This document shows positions 9,047 to 18,482 of a DNA stretch of 64,000 bases, one piece after another; positions within the stretch are counted from its first letter, which is position 1, and each line of letters starts with the position of its first letter. The DNA is from Metabacillus bambusae. Lineage in GTDB: Bacteria > Bacillota > Bacilli > Bacillales > Bacillaceae. The notes beneath the pieces were generated by a model, which searched no databases, was not told the origin of the DNA, and saw only the letters and a list, made by a program, of their open reading frames with translations. The position numbers were made by a program, and so were the translations under genes. The stretch lies in assembly GCF_017497975.1 (NCBI RefSeq), contig NZ_JAGDEL010000003.1, positions 186,001 to 250,000 of the forward strand, in the 5' to 3' direction.

Positions 9047-9469
9047 TCACCATCCCATAAAATACCCCGCTATCGCTGGAAAACTCTCGAATTCCCTCCT
9101 CATGTCCCGAAACGAAATCACCTCATTTCCTCTTGAAAGCTCGAAATCGAGGAAATATTCGTGACAGGACAATGGGGTTTGACGAAATGTTTCGGTATAG
9201 TATTGGCTTGCCTGTTCCTGGCTGTGAGCAAAGATAAACACATATTTATTCTGGTTCATTTTTAGTGAGTAGATGCCAATCTTTTGAAAACTTAAGACAT
9301 TGTTTTCAATCATTTCCGCTACTTTCTGATGATCTGCTTGATCAAGGTCTATTTTGGATATGTTGTCATCTAATGATATTTTCTGTTCTGTAAGTAAATG
9401 GTGGATGTAATGGGCCAATGAGGATTCTTCTAAACGTATAGAATCCAGGTAAAGATCTTTTACAATCAC
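9047..9469 (-). CDS. Uncharacterised 140-residue protein of the replication module
   Basis: I do not recognise the family. The product is acidic to neutral with no membrane segment or signal peptide. It has a mixed helix/strand look with the central segment YSLKMNQNKYVFIFAHSQEQASQYYTE and a C-terminal FESFPAIAGYFMGW. It follows the DnaB-type helicase gene on the same strand after about 200 bases. That suggests it belongs to the same mobile replication module, but its role cannot be inferred. Confidence 0.6.
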   Translation of the reverse strand: MIVKDLYLDSIRLEESSLAHYIHHLLTEQKISLDDNISKIDLDQADHQKVAEMIENNVLSFQKIGIYSLKMNQNKYVFIFAHSQEQASQYYTETFRQTPLSCHEYFLDFELSRGNEVISFRDMRREFESFPAIAGYFMGW

Positions 9470-9675
9470 GTGATATCACCTCGATCTGAGAATTTTTATC
9501 CTATTCTTAACGGGCAGTTAGCCCCCCACCTCTTGACTCAAGAGAAGCAAAGAAGAAGTTTAATGGATAACTGCGCGTAAAGGTCTGATAAGTTTCGTTA
9601 CTATTCAGTGAGGAGTGAAGAAAACCCCCACTGATAGAAGTCTCGCTTTATCACCTTACGTCTTCGTTCTTAAAG

Positions 9676-10938
9676 TTATTGCTGGGTAAGCCTCAGTTCC
9701 TTTTGCTCCTCAATCTTTCCTGTATACTCGTTGTAATTCACTGCAATGGTTCCAACTGGCCCATTTCTGTTTTTCGAAACAATGATTTCAAGAGAATGAT
9801 TCTGGGTTTCCTTGTCATAATACGCTTCTCGGTACAAGAACAAAATGACATCAGCGTCTTGTTCAACACTGCCCGATTCTCGAATATCAGACATCATCGG
9901 CCGTTTGTTGGCTCTTGATTCCACCGATCGATTTAGCTGGGCAAGACAAATGACTGGACAATGAAAATCCTTTGCCATCGTTTTGATCGATTTGGATATT
10001 TCAGTTACTTGTAAATGGGCATTACCTCCGTAAGATTCACTTGAAAGGATGAGTGTTAAGTAATCGATAAAAATGATGGGTTTTTTGTTTGGGAATTGAT
10101 TTATCAATTTTCGCGTTTTCGCTCTCATCTCAGCAATCGTTTGTCCAGCACCATCAAAAATTTGCATATGAGTTTCATTGAGCTCACCAATCACGTCCGA
10201 CCATTTATTCTTTTGGCGTTCACTTAGCATTCTTTTCGGATCCCGCATTTTTGTACGGTTAAAGCTCCCTGTCGAAGCAATTAATCGAGTGGTTAGCGAC
10301 TTTTCAGGCATTTCCAAGGAAAAGACGAGTGGCAGAAAGCCCGTCCAACCCGACATTTTTGCAAAATGAAGCATGACATCGGTTTTCCCCATTGACGGTC
10401 TTGCCGCCACAATCGTCACTTCCCCATCCTGAAAGCCTCCTGTCACTTCGTCGAGCTTTTTAATACCAGTTGTTGCACTTTTTAAGTTGATTTGGTCCTC
10501 CCATGGTGCCTCATAGATATTTGTCAACGCTTGTTGTAAGGAGGTATGATCATCCATCTTCGTTTGGTTAATTTTATCCAATTCGGCAACAACCTTAGCA
10601 ATCTCCCAATCATTGTTTGCTGCAATGGTTAAAATGTTTTTCTTTTCCCGTTCCTTCCAAAGATCGAGAATAAGCTTCTCAATTCCTTCAAATTTCTCCA
10701 CGTCCGCAAATGATAACAGCTCCGAAAGGTAAGACATTCCGCCTAATGATTTGAGATCAGGTAAGGTTGTCATTGTGATTAAATCAACATTCTTACCTGC
10801 TTCTTTTAACTCCAGCATTCTTCGCATTAATTCTCTATGCTGTGTACGTTCCAGATGTTCAGGTTGGATGACGGTATCCTTGAGTAGGTACTCGGCCTTC
10901 ATCAGGCTTCCTAAGAATGCTTTTTCAGCAATACCCAT
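9676..10938 (-). CDS. DnaB-family replicative helicase of a mobile element
   Basis: About 420 residues with the DnaB layout: a helical N-terminal domain (EKAFLGSLMKAEYLL), a linker, and a RecA-like ATPase. Walker A is ARPSMGKTDVMLHFAK; Walker B is IIFIDYLTL. These are followed by EISKSIKTMAKDFHCPVICLAQLNRSVE-type motif H3/H4, with SDIRESGSVEQDADV near the C-terminus. It unwinds DNA at the fork. The ATG overlaps the stop of the DnaD gene as TGATG, with AGGTGAAGAG upstream, so expression is coupled. It is shorter than chromosomal DnaC/DnaB (about 454), as is usual for phage or plasmid versions. Confidence 0.88.
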   Translation of the reverse strand: MGIAEKAFLGSLMKAEYLLKDTVIQPEHLERTQHRELMRRMLELKEAGKNVDLITMTTLPDLKSLGGMSYLSELLSFADVEKFEGIEKLILDLWKEREKKNILTIAANNDWEIAKVVAELDKINQTKMDDHTSLQQALTNIYEAPWEDQINLKSATTGIKKLDEVTGGFQDGEVTIVAARPSMGKTDVMLHFAKMSGWTGFLPLVFSLEMPEKSLTTRLIASTGSFNRTKMRDPKRMLSERQKNKWSDVIGELNETHMQIFDGAGQTIAEMRAKTRKLINQFPNKKPIIFIDYLTLILSSESYGGNAHLQVTEISKSIKTMAKDFHCPVICLAQLNRSVESRANKRPMMSDIRESGSVEQDADVILFLYREAYYDKETQNHSLEIIVSKNRNGPVGTIAVNYNEYTGKIEEQKELRLTQQ

Positions 10939-11888
10939 CACTCTTCACCTGCAGTTAAATCAAGTTCAAATCCACTCGGAATCGCTCGCCCACTAGGTAA
11001 TGATTCAGTCGATTGCTTATGCACATGGTTTTCGTTCTCCTGATAAGAGTCAATTTCTTCAACGGTCAGTAAAGATTCATTTTCCCAGTTTTTAAGAATC
11101 CCAATGACATAGTTTAGCTTTCGCTTGTTATTCGCACAGGCTATAGCCAAGGCTTTTAACACCACATCTTTCGACTGTAAAAAGCTAGAATCATCTAACC
11201 AAGATAACAGCTGCTCTTTCGCATTCACGTTTGAAAAACCAAATCCATTGCTGTCCCAAAACTCAACAATTTCTTTCACATCTTTTGTTTTTTGATTTTG
11301 TGATTGGTCCTCGATGTCTGGATTATTCTCTTTATTTAGGTTAAAGGCTTTTTCTTTTTGGCCAGGTATCGTATCAGGAGGTAAGATTGTATCATCAACT
11401 TCATCACATTCAGTAACTGGATATGTATCATCTTCAATTTGTTGGCTAATTTCCTTCTCTAAATCGTGTTTAGAAAAAGATTCATATAGACTACGAATTT
11501 CCTCTTTATTAATAGTTTCGGCAACATATGAAATAAGCGAGAGATCCTCGACTTCTTTTAATTCAGTATTAATACAATCCATAACAGGTTTACCGCCCTT
11601 ATGAAGGTTATATTTCCCCCAGTTTTTAATGGCGAGTTCTCTTGTTTCAGGATTGTAACGGATCAGCTTGTGATGCCGGGTGAATCGTTCCATTAATGAA
11701 TGTACACTCTCAAGCGAATAACCCAAATCAAACGCCATTTGTTTCTTCGTAATTTTATAGATTCCAATTTGAGTCGTATTTGGATTCGTAAGTAGATAAA
11801 GGTAAAAATACTTATCCTCCGGGGTCATCTCTTCTAAAGCAATCGGGTTTTTCCAAAAATCAGTACGCACCATACGATATTTTGCCAT
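10936..11888 (-). CDS. DnaD-like replication initiation / helicase-loading protein
   Basis: A 316-residue protein. The N-terminal 100 residues read MAKYRMVRTDFWKNPIALEEMTPEDKYFYLYLLTNP-type winged-helix sequence found in DnaD-like primosome proteins. The middle is acidic and low-complexity. The second domain (KEIVEFWDSNGFGFSNVNAKEQLLSWLDD...VLKALAIACANNKRKLNYVIGIL.NWE) is the DnaD/DnaB2 domain that binds DNA and recruits helicase. With the coupled helicase gene it forms a replication module typical of prophages and plasmids in Firmicutes. A partial, decayed duplicate lies upstream. The end given includes the two bases shared with the helicase start. Confidence 0.86.
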
Positions 11889-12060
11889 TTACAATCACTA
11901 CCCTTTCTTCTGAATATTCTTTTCATACTCTATATAGCGAAAAGTGAGGGGAAAAGTAGCGTATGAAAATGTGAATTTTTTGTGACAATACCATTCTGTG
12001 TGACTATTAATCTCTTGTTTAGTTAAAAATAATTTGTATAATGTTTTCATTTTCAAAATA

Positions 12061-12092
12061 AAAAACGTCCCTTACAATGTGTAAGAAACGTT
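12061..12092. terminator. Hairpin upstream of the dnaD-like gene
   Basis: AAAACGT...CTTACA/TGTAAG...ACGTTT forms a long stem and loop with an adjoining T-run. It probably terminated the lost dnaD paralogue on the minus strand. Confidence 0.5.
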
Positions 12093-12124
12093 TGTATTCT
12101 ATATTCAGTTACCTATGGAAATTT

Positions 12125-12375
12125 TGAACAGTCACTCCAGAAGAAATCTATCATCTCTTTTACATCTTTTGATTTTTAGTTTTACGATTGATCATCTATT
12201 TCTGGATTATTCTCACTATTAGGGTTAAAAGCTTTTTCTTTTTGTTGTTGTTTTTCTTTTTCTTTTTCTTTTTCTTTTTGCCCACGTATCGTAGAACGAC
12301 TCATGAAACCATCGTCTACTTCAACACATTCGGTTTCTGGATTCTGTTATTATCTCCCGTAGCTGATGTAGTTAG
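12125..12375 (-). pseudogene. Decayed second copy of the dnaD-like gene (internal fragment)
   Basis: This stretch aligns by eye with 11265-11425 of the intact dnaD-like gene. Shared blocks include TCTTTTACATCTTTTGATTTT, GGATTATTCTC, GTTAAA.GCTTTTTCTTTTTG and TTCAACACATTC.GT..CTGG. It contains stops and frameshifts, plus a tandem array of TTTTTC/TTCTTT units (about 12235-12282) where the intact gene has only one. It is a relic of a duplicated or replaced replication module. Confidence 0.7.
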
Positions 12376-12429
12376 AGTAAAGGTAGTAGATCGCTAGGAT
12401 CAGGATCTCATGATACTCACCAGACTTTT

Positions 12430-12606
12430 ACACTAAGAAATCTTTGGTTATACTAATTATAGTAAAAGCATTAACTAAAAAAGACTGTTCGGTGCTCGAA
12501 CACCAAACAGTCATGCAATAACTAGGTTCCCCTCAAAGGGATATGCGTTGTTGGGTCAATAACTCACCCTATTGCACTGTCAAAGCTCAAGGGTGGGTTA
12601 TTTTTT
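12430..12606 (+). ncRNA. Predicted antisense (antitoxin) RNA, type I TA copy 1
   Basis: The stretch is conserved with the second locus at 40510-40680. It holds a promoter-like block (CTTTGGTTATACTAATTATAG) followed by the A-rich start region. The transcript would run into hairpin AATAACTCACCCT/AGGGTGGGTTATT (12558-12602) ending in a T-run. Such an RNA would overlap the 3' part of the toxin mRNA coming from the other strand. The layout follows Fst/TxpA-type type I systems; the RNA itself is inferred. Confidence 0.5.
12477..12512 (-). terminator. Toxin mRNA terminator, TA copy 1
   Basis: The stem GACTGTTyGGTG/CACCrAACAGTC is followed on the minus strand by six T. It is kept in both toxin-antitoxin copies. 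Confidence 0.7.
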
Positions 12607-12684
12607 GTCACTAAAAGATATGATGGTCAACACCAAACTAGCAAATGCTATCATAAGCATTATTGTTTGAAAAACTGTCATCAT
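12598..12684 (-). CDS. Holin-like type I toxin peptide, copy 1
   Basis: A 28-residue peptide starting MMTVFQTIMLMIAF and ending ISFSDKK. It has one membrane helix and a charged tail. The MTVFQTLMLMIAF start is typical of the putative holin-like toxin family (Hol_Tox), related in design to Fst and TxpA/BsrG membrane toxins. Its stop codon lies inside the shared hairpin at 12558-12602. MHMMTVFQ is an alternative in-frame start. A near copy exists at 40671-40757. Such peptides damage or depolarise the cell membrane when the antisense RNA is lost. Confidence 0.82.
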   Translation of the reverse strand: MMTVFQTIMLMIAFASLVLTIISFSDKK

Positions 12685-12737
12685 ATGCATTACCTAATGG
12701 TATTTGTTGCAATTTATTTTTGGAATTAACGATCGTA

Positions 12738-13304
12738 TTAATTACCATTCCAATGATAGATTAGTTGCACAACACCAGAAGAGAACGTTCTTGTATTAAC
12801 CATTTTTAAATTCAACCTCTGTTTAATATCAATAAACAACGGTTTTCCTTCTCCCAAAATAACAGGGTGAATAGATAATCTAAATTCATCAACAATCCCT
12901 AAATTGATAAAAGTAGTAATAAGACTTGCTCCGCCATATAGCCAGATGTCTTTACCAGGCTTTTTCTTTAGTTTTAATACTTCTTCAAGAATATTATCAT
13001 TTATGAATATTGCTTTATTATCGGTCTCTTTTAGTGTTTTGGAAAACACATATTTTTCTTTACAATGTACTAATTCCCAAATTTCTTTTTCAGTATCATC
13101 AATACTTTCAGGAGTAAATTGTCCCCATAAATCGTAGCTTTTTCTTCCATAAAAAATCGTATCAATTTGGTTTAAGAAATGAATAAACTCCATCTCAGAG
13201 TCCATGATGCACCAATCAACTTCTCCATTTTTCCCTTCAATAAAACCATCTAAAGTAACTGCTAAATCTAAAATAATTCTTCTCTGTTTTACGAAATTTG
13301 ACAT
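12738..13304 (-). CDS. RibD C-terminal/dihydrofolate-reductase-fold protein
   Basis: A 188-residue protein of the RibD_C family (YyaP/YwjB-like). It starts RRIILDLAVTLDGFIEGKNGEVDW and contains DTIFYGRKSYDLWGQF, IWLYGGASLITTFINLGIVDEFRLSIHPVILGEGKPLF, the NADPH-binding and substrate-cleft pattern of this fold. Members are reductases of unknown physiological substrate; it is not the folate-pathway DfrA. It is a monocistronic unit next to toxin-antitoxin copy 1. Confidence 0.85.
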   Translation of the reverse strand: MSNFVKQRRIILDLAVTLDGFIEGKNGEVDWCIMDSEMEFIHFLNQIDTIFYGRKSYDLWGQFTPESIDDTEKEIWELVHCKEKYVFSKTLKETDNKAIFINDNILEEVLKLKKKPGKDIWLYGGASLITTFINLGIVDEFRLSIHPVILGEGKPLFIDIKQRLNLKMVNTRTFSSGVVQLIYHWNGN

Positions 13305-13423
13305 AACTCTCCCTCACGTTATCATACAGATTTAATGTTTGGACCATTAAAAATAAGTTCCCCCATAATAACTGGTCAATATAATGTATGGTAACATAAA
13401 ATCCTTTAGAATGAGGTGGAACG

Positions 13424-13984
13424 GTGTATTTTTTAAAACCTATTTCTGATGAGGTTCGTTTATCTCAAAACATATTCAATACACATAAAAAAACGATGAG
13501 ACTCATTTTAGTATCTATTTTTGCCTGTATTGCTGCTATTCTCCAGGCTGCTGGTGGCTTTTTACCAGGTATAGGATATTTTTTAAGTCCGCTTTCCACT
13601 GCACCTATTCTGTTATGTTCCATGTTTTCCATTCCATTTGGAATAATGTCCTATTTTCTGACAATTATGTTGTTATTCATCCTACAGCCAACTGAACTAA
13701 TTGTTTTTCCTTTTACAACAGGCTTGTTGGGACTTGGCATAGGGGCATCTTTTTCCTTTTTTAGGAAGAGAATAAGTATTATTGCTACTGGTGCAATGCT
13801 TTTAATGTTAGGAATTATGTGTCTACTATTTATTTTTCACTTTCCAGTTTTAGGTCCGACCGTCCCTGATTCCTTTTCATTTCTTACAACAGGAAGTATC
13901 TTTTTATTTGCTTTCCTTTATAGCTGGTTATGGGTTGAAATGGCTTTATTCCTTTTTAAAAGATTAAAAATGAGTATCATTTAG
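13424..13984 (+). CDS. Predicted six-helix membrane protein, ECF S-component-like
   Basis: A 186-residue protein with about five to six hydrophobic helices starting after residue 24. The layout (ILQAAGGFLPGIGYFLSPLSTAPILLCSMFSIPFGIMSYF) resembles the substrate-binding S components of energy-coupling-factor vitamin transporters, or related small polytopic proteins. I cannot name a substrate. The start is GTG with GAGGTGG upstream. No ECF ATPase genes are nearby, which is normal for group II ECF systems. The function is inferred from general shape only. Confidence 0.6.
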   Translation: MYFLKPISDEVRLSQNIFNTHKKTMRLILVSIFACIAAILQAAGGFLPGIGYFLSPLSTAPILLCSMFSIPFGIMSYFLTIMLLFILQPTELIVFPFTTGLLGLGIGASFSFFRKRISIIATGAMLLMLGIMCLLFIFHFPVLGPTVPDSFSFLTTGSIFLFAFLYSWLWVEMALFLFKRLKMSII

Positions 13985-14148
13985 TGATCCTACAAATCAC
14001 TCCGGTCTAAAAGAACACTACCCATTTTTTCAGGCGGTTAAAAGATCCCAAGGTCGGTGATGTACATTTCATTTTATTTGCCAAATGGATAATATGAATT
14101 GGCCTTTCTAACCTTCTACATCAGTTAAATTTGCTGGGAGTTTGTTGT

Positions 14149-15744
14149 TCAATTTTGTAAGAAAACCTCGATTAAGACTATATTATCTAAGGTTTGCAGG
14201 GACTTTTGTAGAGCAGTCTGAAATTCTGTTAGGCTCCTAGCCTGCTTTCCTTTTATTCCTAATCCTTCAGCTAATTGAATATAATCTGTGTTCGCAAAGG
14301 TCACACCGTAACTTTCTCCAAATAACTTATCCATTTGCTGCTTTTCAAGTTTTAACATTGAATCATTTATTACAATGATAATAAATGAAAGGCCTAACCT
14401 GGAGGCAGTTTCTATTTCAGCAAAATTCATTAACGCCCCACCATCTCCAGTAATACATAGGACCGGGTCATTAGGACAAGCAAGTTTAGCCCCGATAGAA
14501 CCTGGTATGGCTATTCCCATAAAAGCAAAACCGTTTGATATGATTAACCCATTTGGCTTTTTTGGCTGAAACGTTCGGGCGATTGACACTTTATGGGCTC
14601 CGACATCTGAAATAACAATGCTATTTTCCGCTGTGTAATCTTCTATACAGTGAAGCATATTTTCAATGGTAAATGGTAGATTAGTCGGTTTTAGTTGATT
14701 CCTATTTATTTGATAAGCAGTAAATAATCTTTCCTTTAGATTTCCGAAAGGTTCCCAAGACTTGGTAGGTAATTCGAATTCATTTAGTAATTGGAGTATT
14801 TTCTTTATGTTCCCAACCAGTTCACACTCAACAGGATAAAATTCATTTGTTTCTGCTGGTAATGAATCAATATGTAAAACTGGTATTTTTCTTCCATTCC
14901 ACTCTTTTGGCAATTTTTCAACAAAGTCAAAACCAATAGTTATTAATAAATCAGCCTGGTTAATACCGGTTAAAACCTCATCATCCTCATTAAACCCGAA
15001 TGTGAAATAATTACAAGGGTGTTCTTTATCTAATACACCTTTTGCCATAAAGCTGTGAGTAACAGGGGATTGAAGGGTATTAATAAAGGTTAGGAACTCA
15101 AGGGTTGCATTTTGTCTAAGTACTCCATTTCCTATTACTATAAATGGTTTTGTACGGTTATTAATTAGGGTAAAGGCAGCCTTGATAGCTTCCATAACAG
15201 GTACACTCTCAGGTAATTCCCTTACTGGCAATGGCTTATTAGGAATCATTTGAGATGAAAAATTCTCTGGTAACGTAATCGCTACCGATCCTGGCTTTTC
15301 CATCATAGCCAATCTGAACGCATTTCGAATGATAGCAGGTACAGTCTGTGAATCCTTGATTTGTGTACACCACTTTGTTACTGGTTCAACTATTTTTATA
15401 ATGTCTAAATATTGGTGAGATTCCTTATGATTCCGCTCCACATCTGCTTGTCCAATTAATGCTAGCAAGGGTGAATGATCGAGTTGTGCACTAGCAATTC
15501 CAGTCAAAAGGTTTGTAGCCCCTGGGCCCAAGGTGGATAAACATACACCCACTTTCTTTGACAATCTTCCATAAACATCCGCCATAAAGGCAGCACCTTG
15601 TTCATGCCTCACATTGACAAAGTGAATTTTTTTAGATTTTGCTAACGAATCTGCTAGATCAAGAGTCTCTTTGCCTACGATCCCAAATACGTATTCTACA
15701 CCTTCATTTTCCAAACAATTTACGATCAGGTCCGATACCTTCAT
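14149..15744 (-). CDS. Acetolactate-synthase-like thiamine-diphosphate enzyme
   Basis: A 531-residue enzyme with the three-domain ThDP layout. The N-terminal pyrimidine-binding domain carries the catalytic Glu48 in VRHEQGAAFMADVYGR. A central TPP_enzyme_M domain follows (IVIGNGVLRQNATLEFL). The C-terminal domain has the cofactor motif GDGGALMNFAEIETASRLGL...VIND. It most resembles acetolactate synthase large subunits (AlsS/IlvB type), which join two pyruvates. No regulatory small subunit or alsD is adjacent, so the substrate may differ. ATG has AAGGAGG upstream. Confidence 0.8.
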   Translation of the reverse strand: MKVSDLIVNCLENEGVEYVFGIVGKETLDLADSLAKSKKIHFVNVRHEQGAAFMADVYGRLSKKVGVCLSTLGPGATNLLTGIASAQLDHSPLLALIGQADVERNHKESHQYLDIIKIVEPVTKWCTQIKDSQTVPAIIRNAFRLAMMEKPGSVAITLPENFSSQMIPNKPLPVRELPESVPVMEAIKAAFTLINNRTKPFIVIGNGVLRQNATLEFLTFINTLQSPVTHSFMAKGVLDKEHPCNYFTFGFNEDDEVLTGINQADLLITIGFDFVEKLPKEWNGRKIPVLHIDSLPAETNEFYPVECELVGNIKKILQLLNEFELPTKSWEPFGNLKERLFTAYQINRNQLKPTNLPFTIENMLHCIEDYTAENSIVISDVGAHKVSIARTFQPKKPNGLIISNGFAFMGIAIPGSIGAKLACPNDPVLCITGDGGALMNFAEIETASRLGLSFIIIVINDSMLKLEKQQMDKLFGESYGVTFANTDYIQLAEGLGIKGKQARSLTEFQTALQKSLQTLDNIVLIEVFLQN

Positions 15745-15877
15745 AGTGGCCTCCTTAAAAGACTTGTTTTTTAGGATGCAATAATCAAAAGATTATTAAT
15801 TCTTTATTGATTAAATGTATTTTATAAGGTAAGTATATAAAGTTCTTCTTGATTAGTTTGATTCAATACCCTGAAAA

Positions 15878-15918
15878 ATAAACAACCAAGGGAGCATGAT
15901 TGCTCCCTTGGTTTATTT
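15878..15918. terminator. Bidirectional terminator
   Basis: The strong stem CCAAGGGAGCA/TGCTCCCTTGG is flanked by AAATAAA and TTTATTTT. It ends the dehydrogenase transcript. Confidence 0.85.
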
Positions 15919-15937
15919 TGGATTCAATTAAATTCAT

Positions 15938-17350
15938 TCATGGAACGATTTCAAAAACGGTGCCTTTGTTAAAATCAGTCACTTTCATTGAGCCATAAAC
16001 CCCTAAATATAAACTAGTTTGATTCAGATTCGCTCCCAAACTTATATAATAGGCTGATTGAGAGCCAAAATCATAATCAGTTTGAATCACACTAAAATCA
16101 TTTTGTTTCCCATCGGGTCTCACCCTGGTATAAGCTAATGCCCCTCGAACCTGCGATTGAGATTCTTTCCGGGCAAGATCGGTAAACACAACGCTTCCTG
16201 TTAAACCAGGGATTCTATTCCCCATATAGGCTTGCATTCCTGTAAGTGCAGTTCCTCCAAACTTATTGGGTCTGGTATCTATATGAAAATAACTAGTTAA
16301 AGGCTGAAGACGACTCCCTGAAAGTGCTACTGATTCATTGTAATAAGCAATGGTTTTCTTATCCAAAGTCGAATGATTCGTACAGCCACTTATGGTCGAA
16401 GTAGGAAAAGTACCTTCCCACCCCCGCCAGCCAAAGTTAATAAATCCTTCTTGGTCAGGAACAGAATTCATGAGGGTAGCTTGAATTAGATGTGTAACCG
16501 GTATGGGTTTATAATGATCGAATGAAAAAATTGACTCGACCAAATCCTGTCCGACATTTCCCACATATTTAATATACTGATGATTAAACCGTTGAAATGA
16601 AATGCCTGGTATATTGCGAACCCCTTTGGCCATTACCGTGAGCGTTTGTTGAATAGTTGCGGGAAGTTCATTAAAACGAGTGACACTGGGGGGATTATTG
16701 ATGTATGTATTCATACCTACATCAATTTCAATTATTTTACCAGCGATTTCTAAATCGTCTTGGCTTAAGTTAAATGGATCATAGCCTGACCCACCGTCTC
16801 CGGTTGTTAAAACAAGCTTTCCTGTTTCAGGTGAAAAGTTTAAACTATTGACACCATTATGATTCGAAAATGGTCTTCTTAAGTTAAGTAAAGTTCGTAG
16901 TTTTTGCGGCCCGCCATTCGATTGTAAAATCCATTCTTCAACTGTATCAATATGATCATATTGAGTTTCTCTATTTATCCACCTTAGGTTTAACGTGCTA
17001 GGATCACACGGGTCAGGTTTAAAATCTTCAGGAAGAGCACCTGGACCTTGTGTTCCAGCTACTGAATAATGAAGATAAAACAGACCGTTATAATAAAAGT
17101 TGGGATGGAACGCTAGCCCTAGCAATCCTCGTTCATCATATCCACCACTAGAAGCACCTAGTTTTATGACACGCGGGCGAATATCTAAAAAAGTCCTAAT
17201 TTCTCCGTTTCCTATATAAAGGATCTCTCCTAGCTGGGTTGCAATAAATAATCTTTCCATTGAGTCACCTGGTAGTATCGCTGTTTTCAAAACAGTGGGT
17301 AAATTTATCTTATGTACAATGGGCCGTAATCGAACTTTAACTTTTTTCAA
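15938..17350 (-). CDS. Glucose/sorbosone-type (PQQ-dependent sugar) dehydrogenase, GSDH family
   Basis: About 470 residues of the beta-propeller GSDH/HHIP-like family. Landmarks are LFIATQLGEILYIGNG, then DERGLLGLAFHPNFYYNGLFYLHYS, SNHNGVNSLNFSPETGKLVLTTGDGG, and NFGWRGWEGTFPTS. Family members oxidise sugars outside the cell with PQQ, but no signal peptide is seen here. The start is a TTG at 17350 with AAAGGAGG eight bases upstream; an ATG 30 codons earlier lacks a good site. A broken haloperoxidase gene sits just upstream on the same strand and may once have been co-transcribed. Confidence 0.82.
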   Translation of the reverse strand: MKKVKVRLRPIVHKINLPTVLKTAILPGDSMERLFIATQLGEILYIGNGEIRTFLDIRPRVIKLGASSGGYDERGLLGLAFHPNFYYNGLFYLHYSVAGTQGPGALPEDFKPDPCDPSTLNLRWINRETQYDHIDTVEEWILQSNGGPQKLRTLLNLRRPFSNHNGVNSLNFSPETGKLVLTTGDGGSGYDPFNLSQDDLEIAGKIIEIDVGMNTYINNPPSVTRFNELPATIQQTLTVMAKGVRNIPGISFQRFNHQYIKYVGNVGQDLVESIFSFDHYKPIPVTHLIQATLMNSVPDQEGFINFGWRGWEGTFPTSTISGCTNHSTLDKKTIAYYNESVALSGSRLQPLTSYFHIDTRPNKFGGTALTGMQAYMGNRIPGLTGSVVFTDLARKESQSQVRGALAYTRVRPDGKQNDFSVIQTDYDFGSQSAYYISLGANLNQTSLYLGVYGSMKVTDFNKGTVFEIVP

Positions 17351-17468
17351 CAGCTTAACCTCCTTTATATATTTTTCTTTTATAAGAATATGATTAGAAC
17401 AGATCCATAAGTACCTAATTAGGACCAGGGAATCTGACAATGCAAAGTGGCTAAAAACACAAGTTTTA

Positions 17469-17925
17469 TTATTTTGCGGATATTCGTACCTGTAGTAACT
17501 TTACAACCCTCTCTCTAATTTGCCTCCATAATATCAAACCTTCATCATTATCTACTTTAAAATGTACTCCTGCGTATAAACGAGATTGAGCACCTTCCTC
17601 CATTATTTTTTTCTATTTAATGATTCTGGTGGATAGAAATAACTTAATATAACATCTGTACATCCTGCAATAGAGCGTGTGCAGAGGGATATGTAGGAAA
17701 TCGAGGGGTTGTTAACACAGGAGACAGGTTGCTGCTATATTGATTTGGAAGTGCCACATCCCACAAATATTTTAAATACCATGGTATAACAAAAACATCA
17801 TTAATAGCAGCATGATAATATCCTAGAATCCTAGCAGCATTCGGTGATCCTAGTTTGTACTTTTCAATTAAACTGAAAATAAAAGGAGTAATTCGCTTAG
17901 TTGCTTCTATTGAACCCCAATAGTT
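17469..17925 (-). pseudogene. Vanadium-dependent haloperoxidase / PAP2-like remnant
   Basis: Reading through frameshifts gives WGSIEATKRITPFIF, SPNAARILGYYHAAINDVF, LTTPRFPTYPSAHA, then IAGCTDVILSYFYPPE and SRLYAGVHFKVDNDEG before a stop at 17469. The P.FP.YPS.HA and R.YAG.HF..D..EG blocks are the vanadate-binding motifs of PAP2/vanadium haloperoxidases. At least one frameshift falls inside the first motif region, and the N-terminal half is missing. Confidence 0.75.
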
Positions 17926-18482
17926 TTATATGAAAATATTTCCTAGGCAACCGCAACAATTTACATTTTATAACAAAAAATAGTAGGATTCGAGTTTCTC
18001 AATTAGTCCTTGACTTATTTGGTTAATACACAGTCACAAAAATGGGCAATAAACCTCCAAACATTTCTGTGAAAATCAATTCAAACACATGATCTCCTTA
18101 CCAGATTAAAATATAATCTCTAATTCTTGTTTTACCAACTTCCTCTTCCCATTCCGGTATTTGTCTCTAAAAGATATGTTTTAACAAAGCTTTTAACAAA
18201 TAACGAATAGGTCACTTGTTATTTTCCTTACGAATTCATATGCTCGTTTGTATGTTAAAACGGTGATTTAACAGTGAAAATAAAAGACCAACCTTATAGA
18301 ATTTGATCTTTAAAAAAGTAAGTTATTTGTCATTTTCCCCCTAAAATGAACCAGGTAACTATAATAAAACCGTATTTTTAGAGTACATTTTTTTACAGGC
18401 TACTTATTTAACTTCAAGTAATATTAACTTAGACATTGTGGGACAATAGTTAGAGCTTAAAATACTTGGAAAGGAGTAAATA
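17926..18482. other. Intergenic region, no recognisable gene
   Basis: AT-rich DNA with stops in all frames. The minus strand around 17990-18080 gives short hydrophobic readings (FGGLLPIFVTVY) that may be a trace of a lost membrane protein. The promoter for the following HAD gene must lie near 18380-18460. Confidence 0.4.

Noticed and set aside
12188-12397. Plus-strand frame with a long Phe run
   Set aside because: It is the antisense reading of the TTTTTC array in the dnaD relic.
14149-15744. Assignment as AlsS with certainty
   Set aside because: No alsD or alsR neighbour, and ThDP enzymes of this size include oxalyl-CoA decarboxylase-like and other members, so the symbol was withheld.
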